Source: RZYY01 sp036794825 (GTDB taxonomy: Bacteria; Bacteroidota; Bacteroidia; Bacteroidales; 4484-276). Taken from it: a stretch of DNA of 64,000 nucleotides. The notes beneath the pieces are model-generated. The model was not told the DNA's origin and searched no databases. It saw only the letters and a program-made list of their open reading frames with translations. This document shows, in pieces, positions 52,390-61,425 of this stretch (positions within the stretch are counted from its first letter, which is position 1; each line of letters opens with the position of its first letter). Made by a program: the position numbers and the translations under genes. Location: the NCBI GenBank assembly GCA_036794825.1, contig DAIRGA010000011.1, positions 62,001-126,000 on the forward strand, read 5' to 3'.

Positions 52390-54744
52390 TTATTGAACTA
52401 CAACCTTCTGGCTCTTTGACTGGCTGCCTGAAGTAACTTTCACAAGGTAAATTCCTTTTGGTTTGTATCTAAAATCAAAATCTCTGACAACGTCACCTGA
52501 AAAGCGTTTTGCCGGGATCATTTCTGTAAAAATGAGCTCGCCTTCAGTGTTATATACCTGCACTTCGGTATTCTGGGAATAACCGCTCAGATTCAGGGCA
52601 AAAACACCTGTATTGGGATTGGGAAGTATCATGGGCGTTGGCTTAACTACTGGTTCTCCAACACTTACTGATGCATCAAGGTACAAGTTGAGATCGTCGG
52701 ATTTGCCGAATGAACAGGGCGATAAAGGAGCTGCGCTGATAGTGAGTTTTACCTGACCGCTTGAAATATCCCCAGGACCAGGGGTGTAGATGGTCTGAAG
52801 GTCAGACGGATTATCGAATGTTCCATCGCCACTCGTACTCCACATCACCGATGAATAGTTGATTAATGTCGGGTTGGTAAGATAAAATGAACTTGTGTGG
52901 ATAGTGGTATCGTTCCCGGCATTCACCGTAGGGCGGTAGGTTATGGTGAGCAGAAGGCTGTCTTTGGCAATTAACCCCTGCCCGAAACCCAGTGCGGTCA
53001 ATTTGAGGTAAACCTGACCGTTGTCCAGGTCCTGCGAGCCTCTCAGGTAGGGCGACGAAAGGTTGTTCGGGGTGATGAAGAAACCATCGCCCGAAGTCGT
53101 CCATTGCCACGACTGGGCATATTGTGCTGATCCGTTGACATAGTAAAAAGTATCCTGGCAGACATATCCGTCGGGGCCGGCATATACTTCAGGCAATTGC
53201 ACCGGGCCAAAATCAAAGGAGATAATCCTTGTTTTCCAGCTGAAATTCATGTATTCGGTCGTAAACCAAAAAACTGAATCATGCACAGGGTCAATATTCA
53301 TACAGGCGTAATCACCCCAACGACTGAAAACGGTTTGTGTGCCAAAACCGGTCTGTGCTTCTACCTCGTCATAGGTCATCTGACCCAGCGGAGCATCGGC
53401 CGGCCGGCCTGTGTAGCGGATCGAAGGATAAACATTGGTGTTGTTGGAAACCGAATAACCCAGAGCAATCGTTCCGGCGGCGTTCATAGCAATGCTTCCC
53501 ATCCAGCGGTGAACCCCGTCGTTGGGGGCATACACGCCCTGCTGATAGATTGACCAATCGGCGCCCTGCTGCTTTCTGAACTCGTACCATTTGATTCCGG
53601 CGCGTCCGTTTACGTTCACCGTGTGGTTGGCCACCATCGTTTCGTGTGTACCGAGATTGCGGTAAGGCAGCCTGAACATCAGCATCTGGCTTAAGGCGTC
53701 AAGAGTGGCGCCGGTTCCGGGCTGCGGTATGCCATCAATGCTGGGATTGAAGTTGCCGGGATTGATGGAGACACCCAACTGATAGGTTGAGTTGGCAGGG
53801 TTATCCCAGTCGGCCTTAAACTCATAGATCTCGAATTGCTGATTGCTGAAGGCATTCATGGTGGCGATATAGTTGGGTGTGCCAGCCGGTGGCATCGGAC
53901 CATCCACATCGCTTGGAAGAAGGCTGTATTTTCCCTGGAAATAACCAAAAAAGATCATATTGGCATCCGGATCTCCAACCAGCATCTTATCGCGCTCAAA
54001 AGCAGCTACTCCGCCGCCGATAAATCCGAGTCCGTTTCCAAAGAAATTGAAAGTGCAGTAGTAACCGTCGTGCCAGGTACTCATTTTGGGGTAATCGTTA
54101 AAATCATCAAACTCAAAGGCATAGCGGTAATATTCTCCCAAAGGATCGCCGGTAGCTGAAACTGCAACCAACTGGTAGGATTTTCCATTAGGCCGCTGAA
54201 TGGCAAATTGTGAAGCGACCCACCGGTCAGCGTTAACATCATAAAGGACAATCGGATCGCCGTCGTTTGATCCAGTCCAGGCGCCGATGAAGCCCTCCCA
54301 TAAAGTGCTGTTGTCAACCGGTCCGTAGAGCTTAGTTCCCTCTTTGTCCCAGATAGCAAAGGATAGGTTAATCATCTGGAAGTAATGGTTCGGACCAACA
54401 GCACCGTCGGTGTCGGGCGGATAGACGCCATTAACATTGCCGATCCCGGGAATGCTTTTTATCGGGCCACGGCTTGCTACCAGGCCCCTCGAATCCTGGA
54501 GCTCATCGTAAACTACTGCAGTTTCAGGCGCAGGTGGGATCATCCTCACCGAAGGGTTCCCGATTTCACCGTTTTTCCATTCCCGCACCCGCTCCCCTGG
54601 CAAGATAATTTTCATATCTCTCAGAGCTGGAGTTTTATCTGCATAGTATGCCTTGCGGATTATTTTTGGCGACATAACTTCCTGGGCGCCGGCAGGATAA
54701 ATGAGTCCAATTAGCAGTGCAGTTATTAAAAGCAGCGTTCTCAT
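52390..54744 (-). CDS. T9SS cargo with tandem PKD-like modules
   Basis: Secreted or surface protein of 784 residues with signal peptide (1-20, ending GAQE). Residues about 95-530 form a beta-propeller-like region with many aromatic strands (VGPNHYFQMINLSFAIWDKEG). Two related modules follow (about 535-700): each has AG.D, W.TSGDG.F and DI..GQV.L, and the first also holds YVCQDTFYY. A related module is found in the protein that begins at 61426. The end is a T9SS tail: MILPNPNTGVFALNLSG, VQVYNTEGELIF, PKGIYLVKV and SQKVVVQ. No catalytic site is recognised. Confidence 0.92.
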   Translation of the reverse strand: MRTLLLITALLIGLIYPAGAQEVMSPKIIRKAYYADKTPALRDMKIILPGERVREWKNGEIGNPSVRMIPPAPETAVVYDELQDSRGLVASRGPIKSIPGIGNVNGVYPPDTDGAVGPNHYFQMINLSFAIWDKEGTKLYGPVDNSTLWEGFIGAWTGSNDGDPIVLYDVNADRWVASQFAIQRPNGKSYQLVAVSATGDPLGEYYRYAFEFDDFNDYPKMSTWHDGYYCTFNFFGNGLGFIGGGVAAFERDKMLVGDPDANMIFFGYFQGKYSLLPSDVDGPMPPAGTPNYIATMNAFSNQQFEIYEFKADWDNPANSTYQLGVSINPGNFNPSIDGIPQPGTGATLDALSQMLMFRLPYRNLGTHETMVANHTVNVNGRAGIKWYEFRKQQGADWSIYQQGVYAPNDGVHRWMGSIAMNAAGTIALGYSVSNNTNVYPSIRYTGRPADAPLGQMTYDEVEAQTGFGTQTVFSRWGDYACMNIDPVHDSVFWFTTEYMNFSWKTRIISFDFGPVQLPEVYAGPDGYVCQDTFYYVNGSAQYAQSWQWTTSGDGFFITPNNLSSPYLRGSQDLDNGQVYLKLTALGFGQGLIAKDSLLLTITYRPTVNAGNDTTIHTSSFYLTNPTLINYSSVMWSTSGDGTFDNPSDLQTIYTPGPGDISSGQVKLTISAAPLSPCSFGKSDDLNLYLDASVSVGEPVVKPTPMILPNPNTGVFALNLSGYSQNTEVQVYNTEGELIFTEMIPAKRFSGDVVRDFDFRYKPKGIYLVKVTSGSQSKSQKVVVQ

Positions 54745-54827
54745 CAGTAAAATTTGATTTTTAATTATTTAGTAATTTCTGATTCTTTTAAAATGTTGAA
54801 AGTCAAACAAGCTAAGGTTCAATTTGT

Positions 54828-55244
54828 TCAGGATTTTATGGCAAATTCAAAAGCCGATTTCAGTCTGCTTCTGAAAAGGTAAAGAACAAGGTAATACGGC
54901 GCCAGGATTATCAACGAAATCAAGCCTGCAAGTCCCTGATTACCTGTAATTTCGTGAATTGCCATCAAGGTAGTAACAAGCAGGATAAACGGTAAAAAAT
55001 ACCCGAAAAGCACGGCTTTCAACCCATGAGATTTTCGCAGTGTTACCTCTACCTGGTCGCCGATGCGGTGAGTATATGGATGGAGATTGGGGGTTTCGAT
55101 GATTTTCTCTTTTGCATCCGCTGCGCTGCAGAAACCTTTGGCATGGCAGGTGCCACAAGCTGATTCGGAAACAATACTGACAAGGATTTTGTCCGATTCG
55201 ATGGCGGTAATATACCCTTTATGTGAAATAAGATCCTTCGACAT
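54828..55244 (-). CDS. rseC: RseC/SoxR-reducing system-like membrane protein
   Basis: Small inner-membrane protein of 138 residues. Residues 20-60 hold the Cys motif SESACGTCHAKGFCS (Cys30, Cys33, Cys39), followed by two membrane helices (about 73-92 and 98-117). This matches the RseC/SoxR-reducing family. In Bacteroidota it is usually the first gene of the Rnf electron-transport cluster, but here no rnf gene is near. It starts 15 bases after the SDR gene. It may tune a redox complex located elsewhere; this is inference. Confidence 0.88.
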   Translation of the reverse strand: MSKDLISHKGYITAIESDKILVSIVSESACGTCHAKGFCSAADAKEKIIETPNLHPYTHRIGDQVEVTLRKSHGLKAVLFGYFLPFILLVTTLMAIHEITGNQGLAGLISLIILAPYYLVLYLFRSRLKSAFEFAIKS

Positions 55245-55259
55245 GGTTTTTCGGGTGGC

Positions 55260-55964
55260 TTATGGTGTAGATAGCGACACCGGCAATGTTTTTCCATTGA
55301 AATAGCGATGCCCGTTGAGGGCGAAATCAGCCACAAACTCAGCCATTTCTTCCGGTTTCAGCGGAGCTTTATAACCCGGGAAAGCCTCTGCCAGCATTTC
55401 GGTCTGCACGGCGCCAAAGGCCAGGCAGTTCACCCTGATTCCCTTTTCTTTGAGCTCTTCGGCCATGGCTTCGGTGAGGATTACCACGGCGCCTTTGGAT
55501 GCACTGTAAAGGCTGAGACCCGGGAACTTCGCACTGCCCTGAACGCCGCCCATGCTGGCAACGTTGACAATATGTGCCGGCTGGCTGAAATGATCCAGCA
55601 GCAACTGGCTGATTCGGAACAGGGATTTTACATTTACACCAAACATGGCGTCAAAGTCCTGACCGGTCAGCTCCCCGAAGGGTTTGTTGATTAAAAGTCC
55701 TGCGTTATTCACCAGAATATTTACATTGCCCAGCGAAGTTTCGACCAGTTCTGAAAGTATTTTGCCGGCATCCGCATTTTGAAGATCGAACGGAAAGGGA
55801 ATCACTTCCGATTCCGGATTGATTTGATGGCATTCCTCTCTGAGTCTTTCGAGATGCTGGTGATTACGGGCTGTAGCGATGATTCTATGGTTACCGCTGC
55901 GGGCCAGGTTTTTAACCAGTGCAAAGCCAATACCCCGGCTGGCGCCCGTTACTACGATGTTCAT
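55260..55964 (-). CDS. SDR family oxidoreductase
   Basis: Short-chain dehydrogenase of 234 residues. TGASRGIGFALVKNLARSG is the NADP loop, ILVNNAGLLINKPFGELT is present, and the catalytic Tyr-Lys is in LYSASKGAVVILTEAMAEELKEKGIRVNC. It resembles 3-ketoacyl-ACP reductase or sepiapterin-reductase-type enzymes; the exact substrate is unknown. A TAnnTTTGC element lies 25 bases upstream, and rseC follows in the same direction, so the two are one transcript. Confidence 0.9.
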   Translation of the reverse strand: MNIVVTGASRGIGFALVKNLARSGNHRIIATARNHQHLERLREECHQINPESEVIPFPFDLQNADAGKILSELVETSLGNVNILVNNAGLLINKPFGELTGQDFDAMFGVNVKSLFRISQLLLDHFSQPAHIVNVASMGGVQGSAKFPGLSLYSASKGAVVILTEAMAEELKEKGIRVNCLAFGAVQTEMLAEAFPGYKAPLKPEEMAEFVADFALNGHRYFNGKTLPVSLSTP

Positions 55965-55989
55965 GAATTGAGAATGTGTGAATAAGGCG

Positions 55990-55998
55990 GCAAAAGTA
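55990..55998 (-). promoter_or_regulatory. Predicted promoter of the SDR-rseC operon
   Basis: TACTTTTGC on the minus strand, full match, 25 bases before the start codon and just after the stop of the upstream gene. Confidence 0.55.
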
Positions 55999-56002
55999 AA
56001 TT

Positions 56003-58918
56003 TTATTGTTTAATCAGCTTAACCGCACTGGAATACCTGCCATTGGTGATAATGGCAAAGTAAAGTCCTGATTTCATCACGAAACCTGATTCATTTCTGC
56101 CATCCCAGTTTATTTCGTGGATTCCGGGTTCGATGCTGATTTTGCCCAGGTCTTTCACCTGCAATCCTCCTGCAGTGATTATGCACACATCAAGTGCGGT
56201 GGCAATGTTGGCTTCGATATGGATACTAACGTTGGCACTGAATGGATTTGGCGAGGCTGAAAAACTTAACGGTGCAATGTTTTGTTGATTTTCACTGACC
56301 GAGATCGCTGCTTCCGAGCCTCCGGCATAGCAAACCAATTTGCCGTACCGTCCACCGGCAACTACCTCCATCGAGCCGTCTTCGTTTATATCCGGAATAG
56401 TGGTGATGGCATCAATAGCTTCGCCATAGCTGACGGACTTGAATTCTTCTCCACTGGTTCCGTCGAGAAAGTAAACCAGGTTGTTGGAAAATAAAGTCCC
56501 TACTATTACATCGTTGATCGCATCGCCTTTAATGTCATTTATCGGGGCAACATTCCAGGCTTTGTCGGCGAGGGGTTTCAGCCAGATGTTTGAGCCGTCC
56601 AGACCACTGACCACCACACAGTTGGAGCTGCTGCTGCCAAAAAGTATGTCATTATAAAAATCGCCATTAACATCTTCGAGGGTGAACATACGCGTGATTA
56701 TTGGTGACCCTCCGATGGAATTTGAGAAGAGAACAGCTCCGTTTACCGGGTTGTAAGCGTAATAGTTGCCCATAAAATCCCCGGCTGCAACATCAGGAAT
56801 CCCGTCGCTGTTGATATCGCTGAGAATGGTTAATCCCCAAACCGATGAACCGGCGGTGGTTTGCGTCCACATTGTTGAACCATTTGCCCCGTTTATCCCA
56901 ACCACTTTTCCCTGGGTTTCCTGTGTGTTGGAAGCCCCGCCGATTGCGTCAGGGATGCCGTCACCGTTCACATCGTTGATGCTGATAACGGAAAATCCCG
57001 GCCCGTTGAAAAAGTTGTCCCACATCAACGATCCGTTGACGCCGTTAAGACAGAAAGCCCTCCGTGGGCCTGTTCCCGTTCCGTCGTTTCCGGCGCAGGC
57101 CAGCACGTCATTTATCCCGTCATTATTGAAGTCCCTCGCTGCGTCCACCATGTAAACCCATCCTCCGCTACCCCACATTGAGGTGCTGAATGACCAGACC
57201 GGCTGACCGGTTTTGCCGCTGATGGCCTTCACGGTTCCAATTCCAGTTGTGCCGATAATCACATCCTGAAAGCCATCCCCGTTCGCATCCGGATGAATGG
57301 CCAGCGCCTGCTGCTGGTAAACGTTTCCGGTGTAGATGTCATATTCCCAGAGTATGTCGCCTGTTCCGTGCGAGTTGCCATTAAAGCACCGCACAAAATA
57401 ATCTTCCGAGCAAACGATCACATCATCCACATTATCCCCCGAAATATCAGCAATGGATCGAATGGCTTTCGGGCTGTTGTCCCAGCTTGTGTTGATGGTG
57501 TAATTCCATAATTCTTCTCCCATCAGGTAAGATTTGTAAAATCCTGTTCCGGTGAGCGATATGTTAACTGCCGGATTTCCGGGATCGTTATTGTAAATGG
57601 TCAGGTTGCCGTTGAATGGCCCCGTTAATGGCGGAAAAAACCAAACCCCGAATAATACGGTTTCGAGAGGCAAAATCTGTACGGGGAAATTCCAGCTTTC
57701 GTCCAGGTAGAAAGCAGGTTGATCAATGGTCATGGATTCAATCACCAGCGCTTCATTTCCGATATTTTTTACCTCGAAAAACCATCTTGTGGTTGCATGC
57801 ATCCGGACGTTACCAAAATTGTGTGTCGTGATGGGTACTACGATGGAGGGACCAACCAGGACAGCTTCTCCTGTAAGTTCAACATTCACCTCCGGGCTGA
57901 TCGGATCGGTGGAGAGAACCTGAAAATTGGTGTTTAGCGGACCCGGTTCCGTTGGCCTGAAAATCATCTCAATCCCTGTAAATTCGCCGGGTTCAAGCGT
58001 AATCGGAAAAGTCTCCCAGGTAAATATGGGGACCGCATTGGGAACTATAAGTCCTTCAATAATCAGTGTGGCAGTGCCGGAGTTTCCCACGCTCATATCC
58101 CAAACCGCCGAATCACCCACGGCCACATTGCCGTAGTTCCACGAGGTTACCGGAACGCTGATCTGAGGTGTGCCGGCTCCTCCCAAGTCAACCTTATACA
58201 ACGTACTGGCTGCTCCCAACGCCCCGTCAACATACCACAAATACTGGCCGTCATATACAATTCCGGCCGGCCGCTGGTTCTCGCAGGGATGCGTCTCGAT
58301 AACGCTGCCCGTTGCAGTATCTATCTTACTGATCGAATTGGCATAATAATCAGCGATCCATAAAAATTCATCCTGCAGGCAGGCATCCCAGGGCTGGTTG
58401 TTCGGCGGAACGAACTGCGAGAGAATTGTGCCTTGCGGTGTTACTTTGTAAACCTTTCCGGGATCTGGGTAATAAGTGCAAACCCAATAATTACCATTAT
58501 CCCAGGCTATTCCCGACATATAATGATCGGGCAGGGGAAAGGTTTCGAGGATGGTTCCTGTGGCACTCAGTTTATTGGCCAGCGCCGGGTTCGAGCTGCC
58601 GGAGGGCTGGTCAATGATCCACAGAAATTCACCGTCATAGGTCATCCCGAATGAGTCGCCAATTTCCGGGCTTGAATAAAGCAACTGCTCCTGTCCGCTG
58701 GCCGGGTCAAACCGGTAAACCCTGTCGCCATACTGGCCATAAATACCATAGTACAGGTATTGTCCGTCCCAGGCCATCCCCGAAGCTTTGCCGGAGATGG
58801 TATAGCTGGCCACAATGCTCCAGTCGCGGTTCTGAATGGGCTTCTGTGCCGTAAGGTCAACTCCGGTCAGGATTACGACCGCGATGACGATGATTTTCCA
58901 TGGAAATTTTGATTTCAT
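56003..58918 (-). CDS. Large T9SS cargo with propeller, choice-of-anchor D and FG-GAP/VCBS repeats
   Basis: Secreted or surface protein of 971 residues. Signal peptide 1-24. Residues about 30-245 form a six-bladed-type propeller (GMTYDGEFLWIID, GIVYDGQYLWYVD). Residues about 250-455 hold two choice-of-anchor D/ASPM-type Ig domains (NYGNVAVGDSAVWDMSVGN and NFGNVRMHATTRWFFEVKN). Residues about 470-870 are FG-GAP/VCBS repeats with calcium-type DVNGDGIPDAIGG motifs. The C-terminal domain is T9SS-like with FSASPNPFSANVSIHI and SGLYFAIITNG. A structural or adhesion role is most likely. Confidence 0.92.
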   Translation of the reverse strand: MKSKFPWKIIVIAVVILTGVDLTAQKPIQNRDWSIVASYTISGKASGMAWDGQYLYYGIYGQYGDRVYRFDPASGQEQLLYSSPEIGDSFGMTYDGEFLWIIDQPSGSSNPALANKLSATGTILETFPLPDHYMSGIAWDNGNYWVCTYYPDPGKVYKVTPQGTILSQFVPPNNQPWDACLQDEFLWIADYYANSISKIDTATGSVIETHPCENQRPAGIVYDGQYLWYVDGALGAASTLYKVDLGGAGTPQISVPVTSWNYGNVAVGDSAVWDMSVGNSGTATLIIEGLIVPNAVPIFTWETFPITLEPGEFTGIEMIFRPTEPGPLNTNFQVLSTDPISPEVNVELTGEAVLVGPSIVVPITTHNFGNVRMHATTRWFFEVKNIGNEALVIESMTIDQPAFYLDESWNFPVQILPLETVLFGVWFFPPLTGPFNGNLTIYNNDPGNPAVNISLTGTGFYKSYLMGEELWNYTINTSWDNSPKAIRSIADISGDNVDDVIVCSEDYFVRCFNGNSHGTGDILWEYDIYTGNVYQQQALAIHPDANGDGFQDVIIGTTGIGTVKAISGKTGQPVWSFSTSMWGSGGWVYMVDAARDFNNDGINDVLACAGNDGTGTGPRRAFCLNGVNGSLMWDNFFNGPGFSVISINDVNGDGIPDAIGGASNTQETQGKVVGINGANGSTMWTQTTAGSSVWGLTILSDINSDGIPDVAAGDFMGNYYAYNPVNGAVLFSNSIGGSPIITRMFTLEDVNGDFYNDILFGSSSSNCVVVSGLDGSNIWLKPLADKAWNVAPINDIKGDAINDVIVGTLFSNNLVYFLDGTSGEEFKSVSYGEAIDAITTIPDINEDGSMEVVAGGRYGKLVCYAGGSEAAISVSENQQNIAPLSFSASPNPFSANVSIHIEANIATALDVCIITAGGLQVKDLGKISIEPGIHEINWDGRNESGFVMKSGLYFAIITNGRYSSAVKLIKQ

Positions 58919-58959
58919 AACGCTAACTTTTTAGAGTGAAAACCCGAAGATAATTTCAG

Positions 58960-58968
58960 GCAAATTTA
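58960..58968 (-). promoter_or_regulatory. Predicted -7 promoter element of the large T9SS gene
   Basis: TAAATTTGC on the minus strand, about 41 bases before the start codon. Confidence 0.5.
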
Positions 58969-59011
58969 GCCAAATTAATTGGTTTTAAAAGTTGGCAACA
59001 TCGGAAAATTC

Positions 59012-59020
59012 TATTTTTGC
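59012..59020 (+). promoter_or_regulatory. Predicted promoter of the M48 peptidase
   Basis: TATTTTTGC, 16 bases before the start codon, with a TTG 17 bases upstream of it near the -33 position. Confidence 0.55.
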
Positions 59021-59035
59021 TGAAAATTCTCCGGT

Positions 59036-59848
59036 ATGAAATCATTAAAATTCAGTTCAGGTATTGTATGGGTTTCGCTTTTTTTGATGGCCGTTTCTAT
59101 TTCATGTACCAATGTTCCGCTTACCGGCCGCAAGCAACTCACCCTGCTCCCCGAGTCAGAGCTGGTTTCGATGAGTATGACTGCCTACAGCGATTTCCTT
59201 AAGCAGAGCAACGTAGCCCGGAATACTCCTGATGCCCGGTTGGTACAGGACATTGCAGGCAAAATAGCCTCTTCCGCTGAGAATTACCTCCGCCAAAACG
59301 GGCTGGAAAGCCGGATATCGGGGTTTCAGTGGGAGTACAATCTGATCGAAGATGAAACGCCAAATGCATGGGCAATGCCGGGAGGAAAAATCGTGGTCTA
59401 TACCGGTATTTTGCCCTACACCAAAACGGTAGAGGGTCTTGCCGTGGTGATTGGTCACGAAATTGCCCACGTGGTTGCCCGTCATGGCAACGAGCGCATG
59501 AGCCAGGCACTGCTCATTCAAACGGGTGGACTGGCACTGTCAGTGGCGCTTGCCGAAAAACCGGCTGAAACCCAGCAACTTTTCTATGCCGCTTATGGAA
59601 TCGGTTCGGCAGTTGGTGTCAGTTTGCCTTTTTCACGCTCTCACGAATATGAAGCAGATTATCTCGGACTGATATTTATGGCAATGGCAGGCTACAACCC
59701 CAACTCGGCTGTCGAGTTCTGGGAACGGATGTCATCCATGGGAGGATCGAGACCACCGGAATACCTGAGTACGCACCCTTCAGATCAGAACCGTATCTCC
59801 AACATCAAGAAAATGATGCCAGAGGCCATGAGCTATTATAAGAAGTAA
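59036..59848 (+). CDS. M48 family metalloprotease (lipoprotein, BepA/LoiP-type)
   Basis: Zinc metalloprotease of 270 residues. The signal region with SISCTNVPLTGRKQ is a lipobox, so it is probably a periplasmic lipoprotein. The zinc motif is GHEIAHVVARH (HEXXH), and EYEADYLGLIFMAMAGYNP has the third ligand Glu. The end is HPSDQNRISNIKKMMPEA. It matches the group that helps outer-membrane protein assembly or degrades misfolded ones. It is a single gene with its own promoter; no terminator was seen. Confidence 0.94.
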   Translation: MKSLKFSSGIVWVSLFLMAVSISCTNVPLTGRKQLTLLPESELVSMSMTAYSDFLKQSNVARNTPDARLVQDIAGKIASSAENYLRQNGLESRISGFQWEYNLIEDETPNAWAMPGGKIVVYTGILPYTKTVEGLAVVIGHEIAHVVARHGNERMSQALLIQTGGLALSVALAEKPAETQQLFYAAYGIGSAVGVSLPFSRSHEYEADYLGLIFMAMAGYNPNSAVEFWERMSSMGGSRPPEYLSTHPSDQNRISNIKKMMPEAMSYYKK

Positions 59849-59897
59849 TAATACTACTTCAAAGTTCTGAATTCCTTTTACTTACAGAACGATCAAC

Positions 59898-60044
59898 ATG
59901 AATTTCTCCCGGTTTCTGCGAAGCATTTTACAATTTGCGACTTTCATCGGGTTACCGGTTGATTTTGAATATTTCGGAGTAATTTTTCTGAAACGGGTCA
60001 GCGTATCTGGAATCCTTAATTCTGCTCATTATGCACTTCGTTGA
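59898..60044 (+). CDS. Possible 48-residue upstream ORF overlapping mntP
   Basis: An ATG-to-TGA frame of 49 codons that ends 14 bases inside mntP in another frame. The peptide begins MNFSRFLRSILQFATF. It has no known domain. It may be a leader peptide coupled to mntP translation, or a chance frame; nothing else supports it. Confidence 0.2.
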   Translation: MNFSRFLRSILQFATFIGLPVDFEYFGVIFLKRVSVSGILNSAHYALR

Positions 60045-60585
60045 GATGTTTTTTGTTGCTCTCGGTCTTTCAACCGATACATTTGCTGTGTCAGTTTCCA
60101 CCGGAATAGTCACTGACCGGCTTCGTTTCCGACAGGCCATCAGGATTGCCCTTGTTTTGGCCCTCTTCCAGGGTGCCATGCCTTTAATGGGTTGGTTGGG
60201 AGGAAGGCAGGTGGAGCAGTATTTCAGTCATCTCGACCACTGGATCGCGTTTGCCCTGCTCACTGCGCTGGGAATCAAAATGATATCTGAAACCCTCAGC
60301 CAAAAAACAACAAAACCTTTCAACCCTCTCATGCTCACAGTAGCGATCGGAATGGCTGTTGCCACCAGCATTGACGCGCTTGTGGTTGGCGTCAGCTTCG
60401 CTTTTCTTGAAATCAATATTTACCACTCATCCATATTGATTGGTGTGGTAACCTTCTTCGCTGCTATGGTCGGAATGCTCCTCGGAAAAAATGTCAGCGG
60501 GAAATTCGGAAATAGGGTGGAATTGCTCGGCGGGATCGTCATCATTGCCATAGGCCTGAAAATCCTCATCAGCCACCTGATCTGA
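60031..60585 (+). CDS. mntP: Manganese efflux pump MntP
   Basis: Inner-membrane manganese exporter (formerly DUF204) of 184 residues with six helices. LSTDTFAVSVSTGI in helix 1 and ATSIDALVVGVSFA in helix 4 hold the Asp residues that mark the two-fold repeat. It protects against excess manganese. The family's yybP-ykoY riboswitch is not seen upstream, so the control mode is open. The gene stands alone on the plus strand. Confidence 0.95.
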   Translation: MHFVEMFFVALGLSTDTFAVSVSTGIVTDRLRFRQAIRIALVLALFQGAMPLMGWLGGRQVEQYFSHLDHWIAFALLTALGIKMISETLSQKTTKPFNPLMLTVAIGMAVATSIDALVVGVSFAFLEINIYHSSILIGVVTFFAAMVGMLLGKNVSGKFGNRVELLGGIVIIAIGLKILISHLI

Positions 60586-60669
60586 GTTGTGTAAATGACC
60601 CGATATTTTTGATTGGACAATTTCGTTCACACTTATCACGGATTGTTTTTTTTCTGATAATTTAGCCGA

Positions 60670-60678
60670 TACTTTTGC
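60670..60678 (+). promoter_or_regulatory. Predicted promoter of the Crp/Fnr regulator
   Basis: TACTTTTGC, full match to TAnnTTTGC, 33 bases before the start codon. Confidence 0.55.
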
Positions 60679-60711
60679 CTGCTAAGACTCGAAAATCTAA
60701 AATACTGCGAT

Positions 60712-61350
60712 ATGAACGAAAAAATCCTGTTCGAAAAAAAGTTCTACTTCCTGGGCGCTGATTTTCTCAGAGAAATTATGGAAGTTTCTGATATCAGGAC
60801 CCTCCCGCCAAATACCGTGCTGATCAAAGAGGGCGAATACGTTAAAATTATCCCGGTGCTTCTGTCCGGACTTGTCAAGACTTTTGCACAGGTTGACGGA
60901 AAGGAAATTTTACTCTATTACATTCAGCCTGGCCAAAGTTGTATTATGTCATTTTCATCCAGCCTGAAGAATGAACCCAGCCGGATATTTGCTGTCACTG
61001 AAGAGGAGAGCGACCTGCTGCTCATCCCGTCCGACAAGATTTCAAAGTGGGTTATCACTGAACCCTCCATCAATTTGCTATTTTATGAGGAATATAACCA
61101 GCGCTATAGCGAAATGCTTGATACTGTGAGGCGGCTCTTGTACGATAAACTTGATAAACGGTTGTTTGATTACCTCTGTAACAGAGTAAAGATCACCGGA
61201 AAAAACCCTGTGAAATTTTCACACCGTGGTGCTGCCCATGATTTGGGAACTGCCAGGGAGGTGGTCAGCAGGCTCATCCGGAAGCTCGAAAGCCAGAATC
61301 TTGTGAGACAGGAAAATGACCTGATTCACGTCTTTTTTCCGCAGGTGTGA
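60712..61350 (+). CDS. Crp/Fnr family transcriptional regulator
   Basis: Regulator of 212 residues: cyclic-nucleotide-binding-type beta-roll (about 10-115), dimer helix (about 125-150) and a winged helix-turn-helix (GAAHDLGTAREVVSRLIRKLE, about 175-200). The usual cAMP-binding RxS arginine is not evident, and no Fnr-type Cys cluster is seen, so the effector is unknown. The gene ends with a palindrome that resembles a CRP box (61346-61361), 65 bases before the next gene. It may control that gene or itself. Confidence 0.93.
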   Translation: MNEKILFEKKFYFLGADFLREIMEVSDIRTLPPNTVLIKEGEYVKIIPVLLSGLVKTFAQVDGKEILLYYIQPGQSCIMSFSSSLKNEPSRIFAVTEEESDLLLIPSDKISKWVITEPSINLLFYEEYNQRYSEMLDTVRRLLYDKLDKRLFDYLCNRVKITGKNPVKFSHRGAAHDLGTAREVVSRLIRKLESQNLVRQENDLIHVFFPQV

Positions 61351-61361
61351 CTTTAGTCACT
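61346..61361 (+). promoter_or_regulatory. CRP-box-like palindrome TGTGA-N6-TCACT
   Basis: TGTGACTTTAGTCACT differs from the TGTGA-N6-TCACA consensus in one base. It covers the stop codon of the Crp/Fnr gene and lies 65 bases before the next start. It may be an operator for a Crp/Fnr protein. No T-run follows, so it is not a terminator. Confidence 0.4.
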
Positions 61362-61425
61362 GGACAGGAAAATCCAATCAGGTTCTTTTGTGCTGGTTTT
61401 TTGTAAAAATATCAATACATTTCTT

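Noticed and set aside
59849..60030. A manganese riboswitch (yybP-ykoY) upstream of mntP
   Set aside because: None of the conserved core blocks is present.
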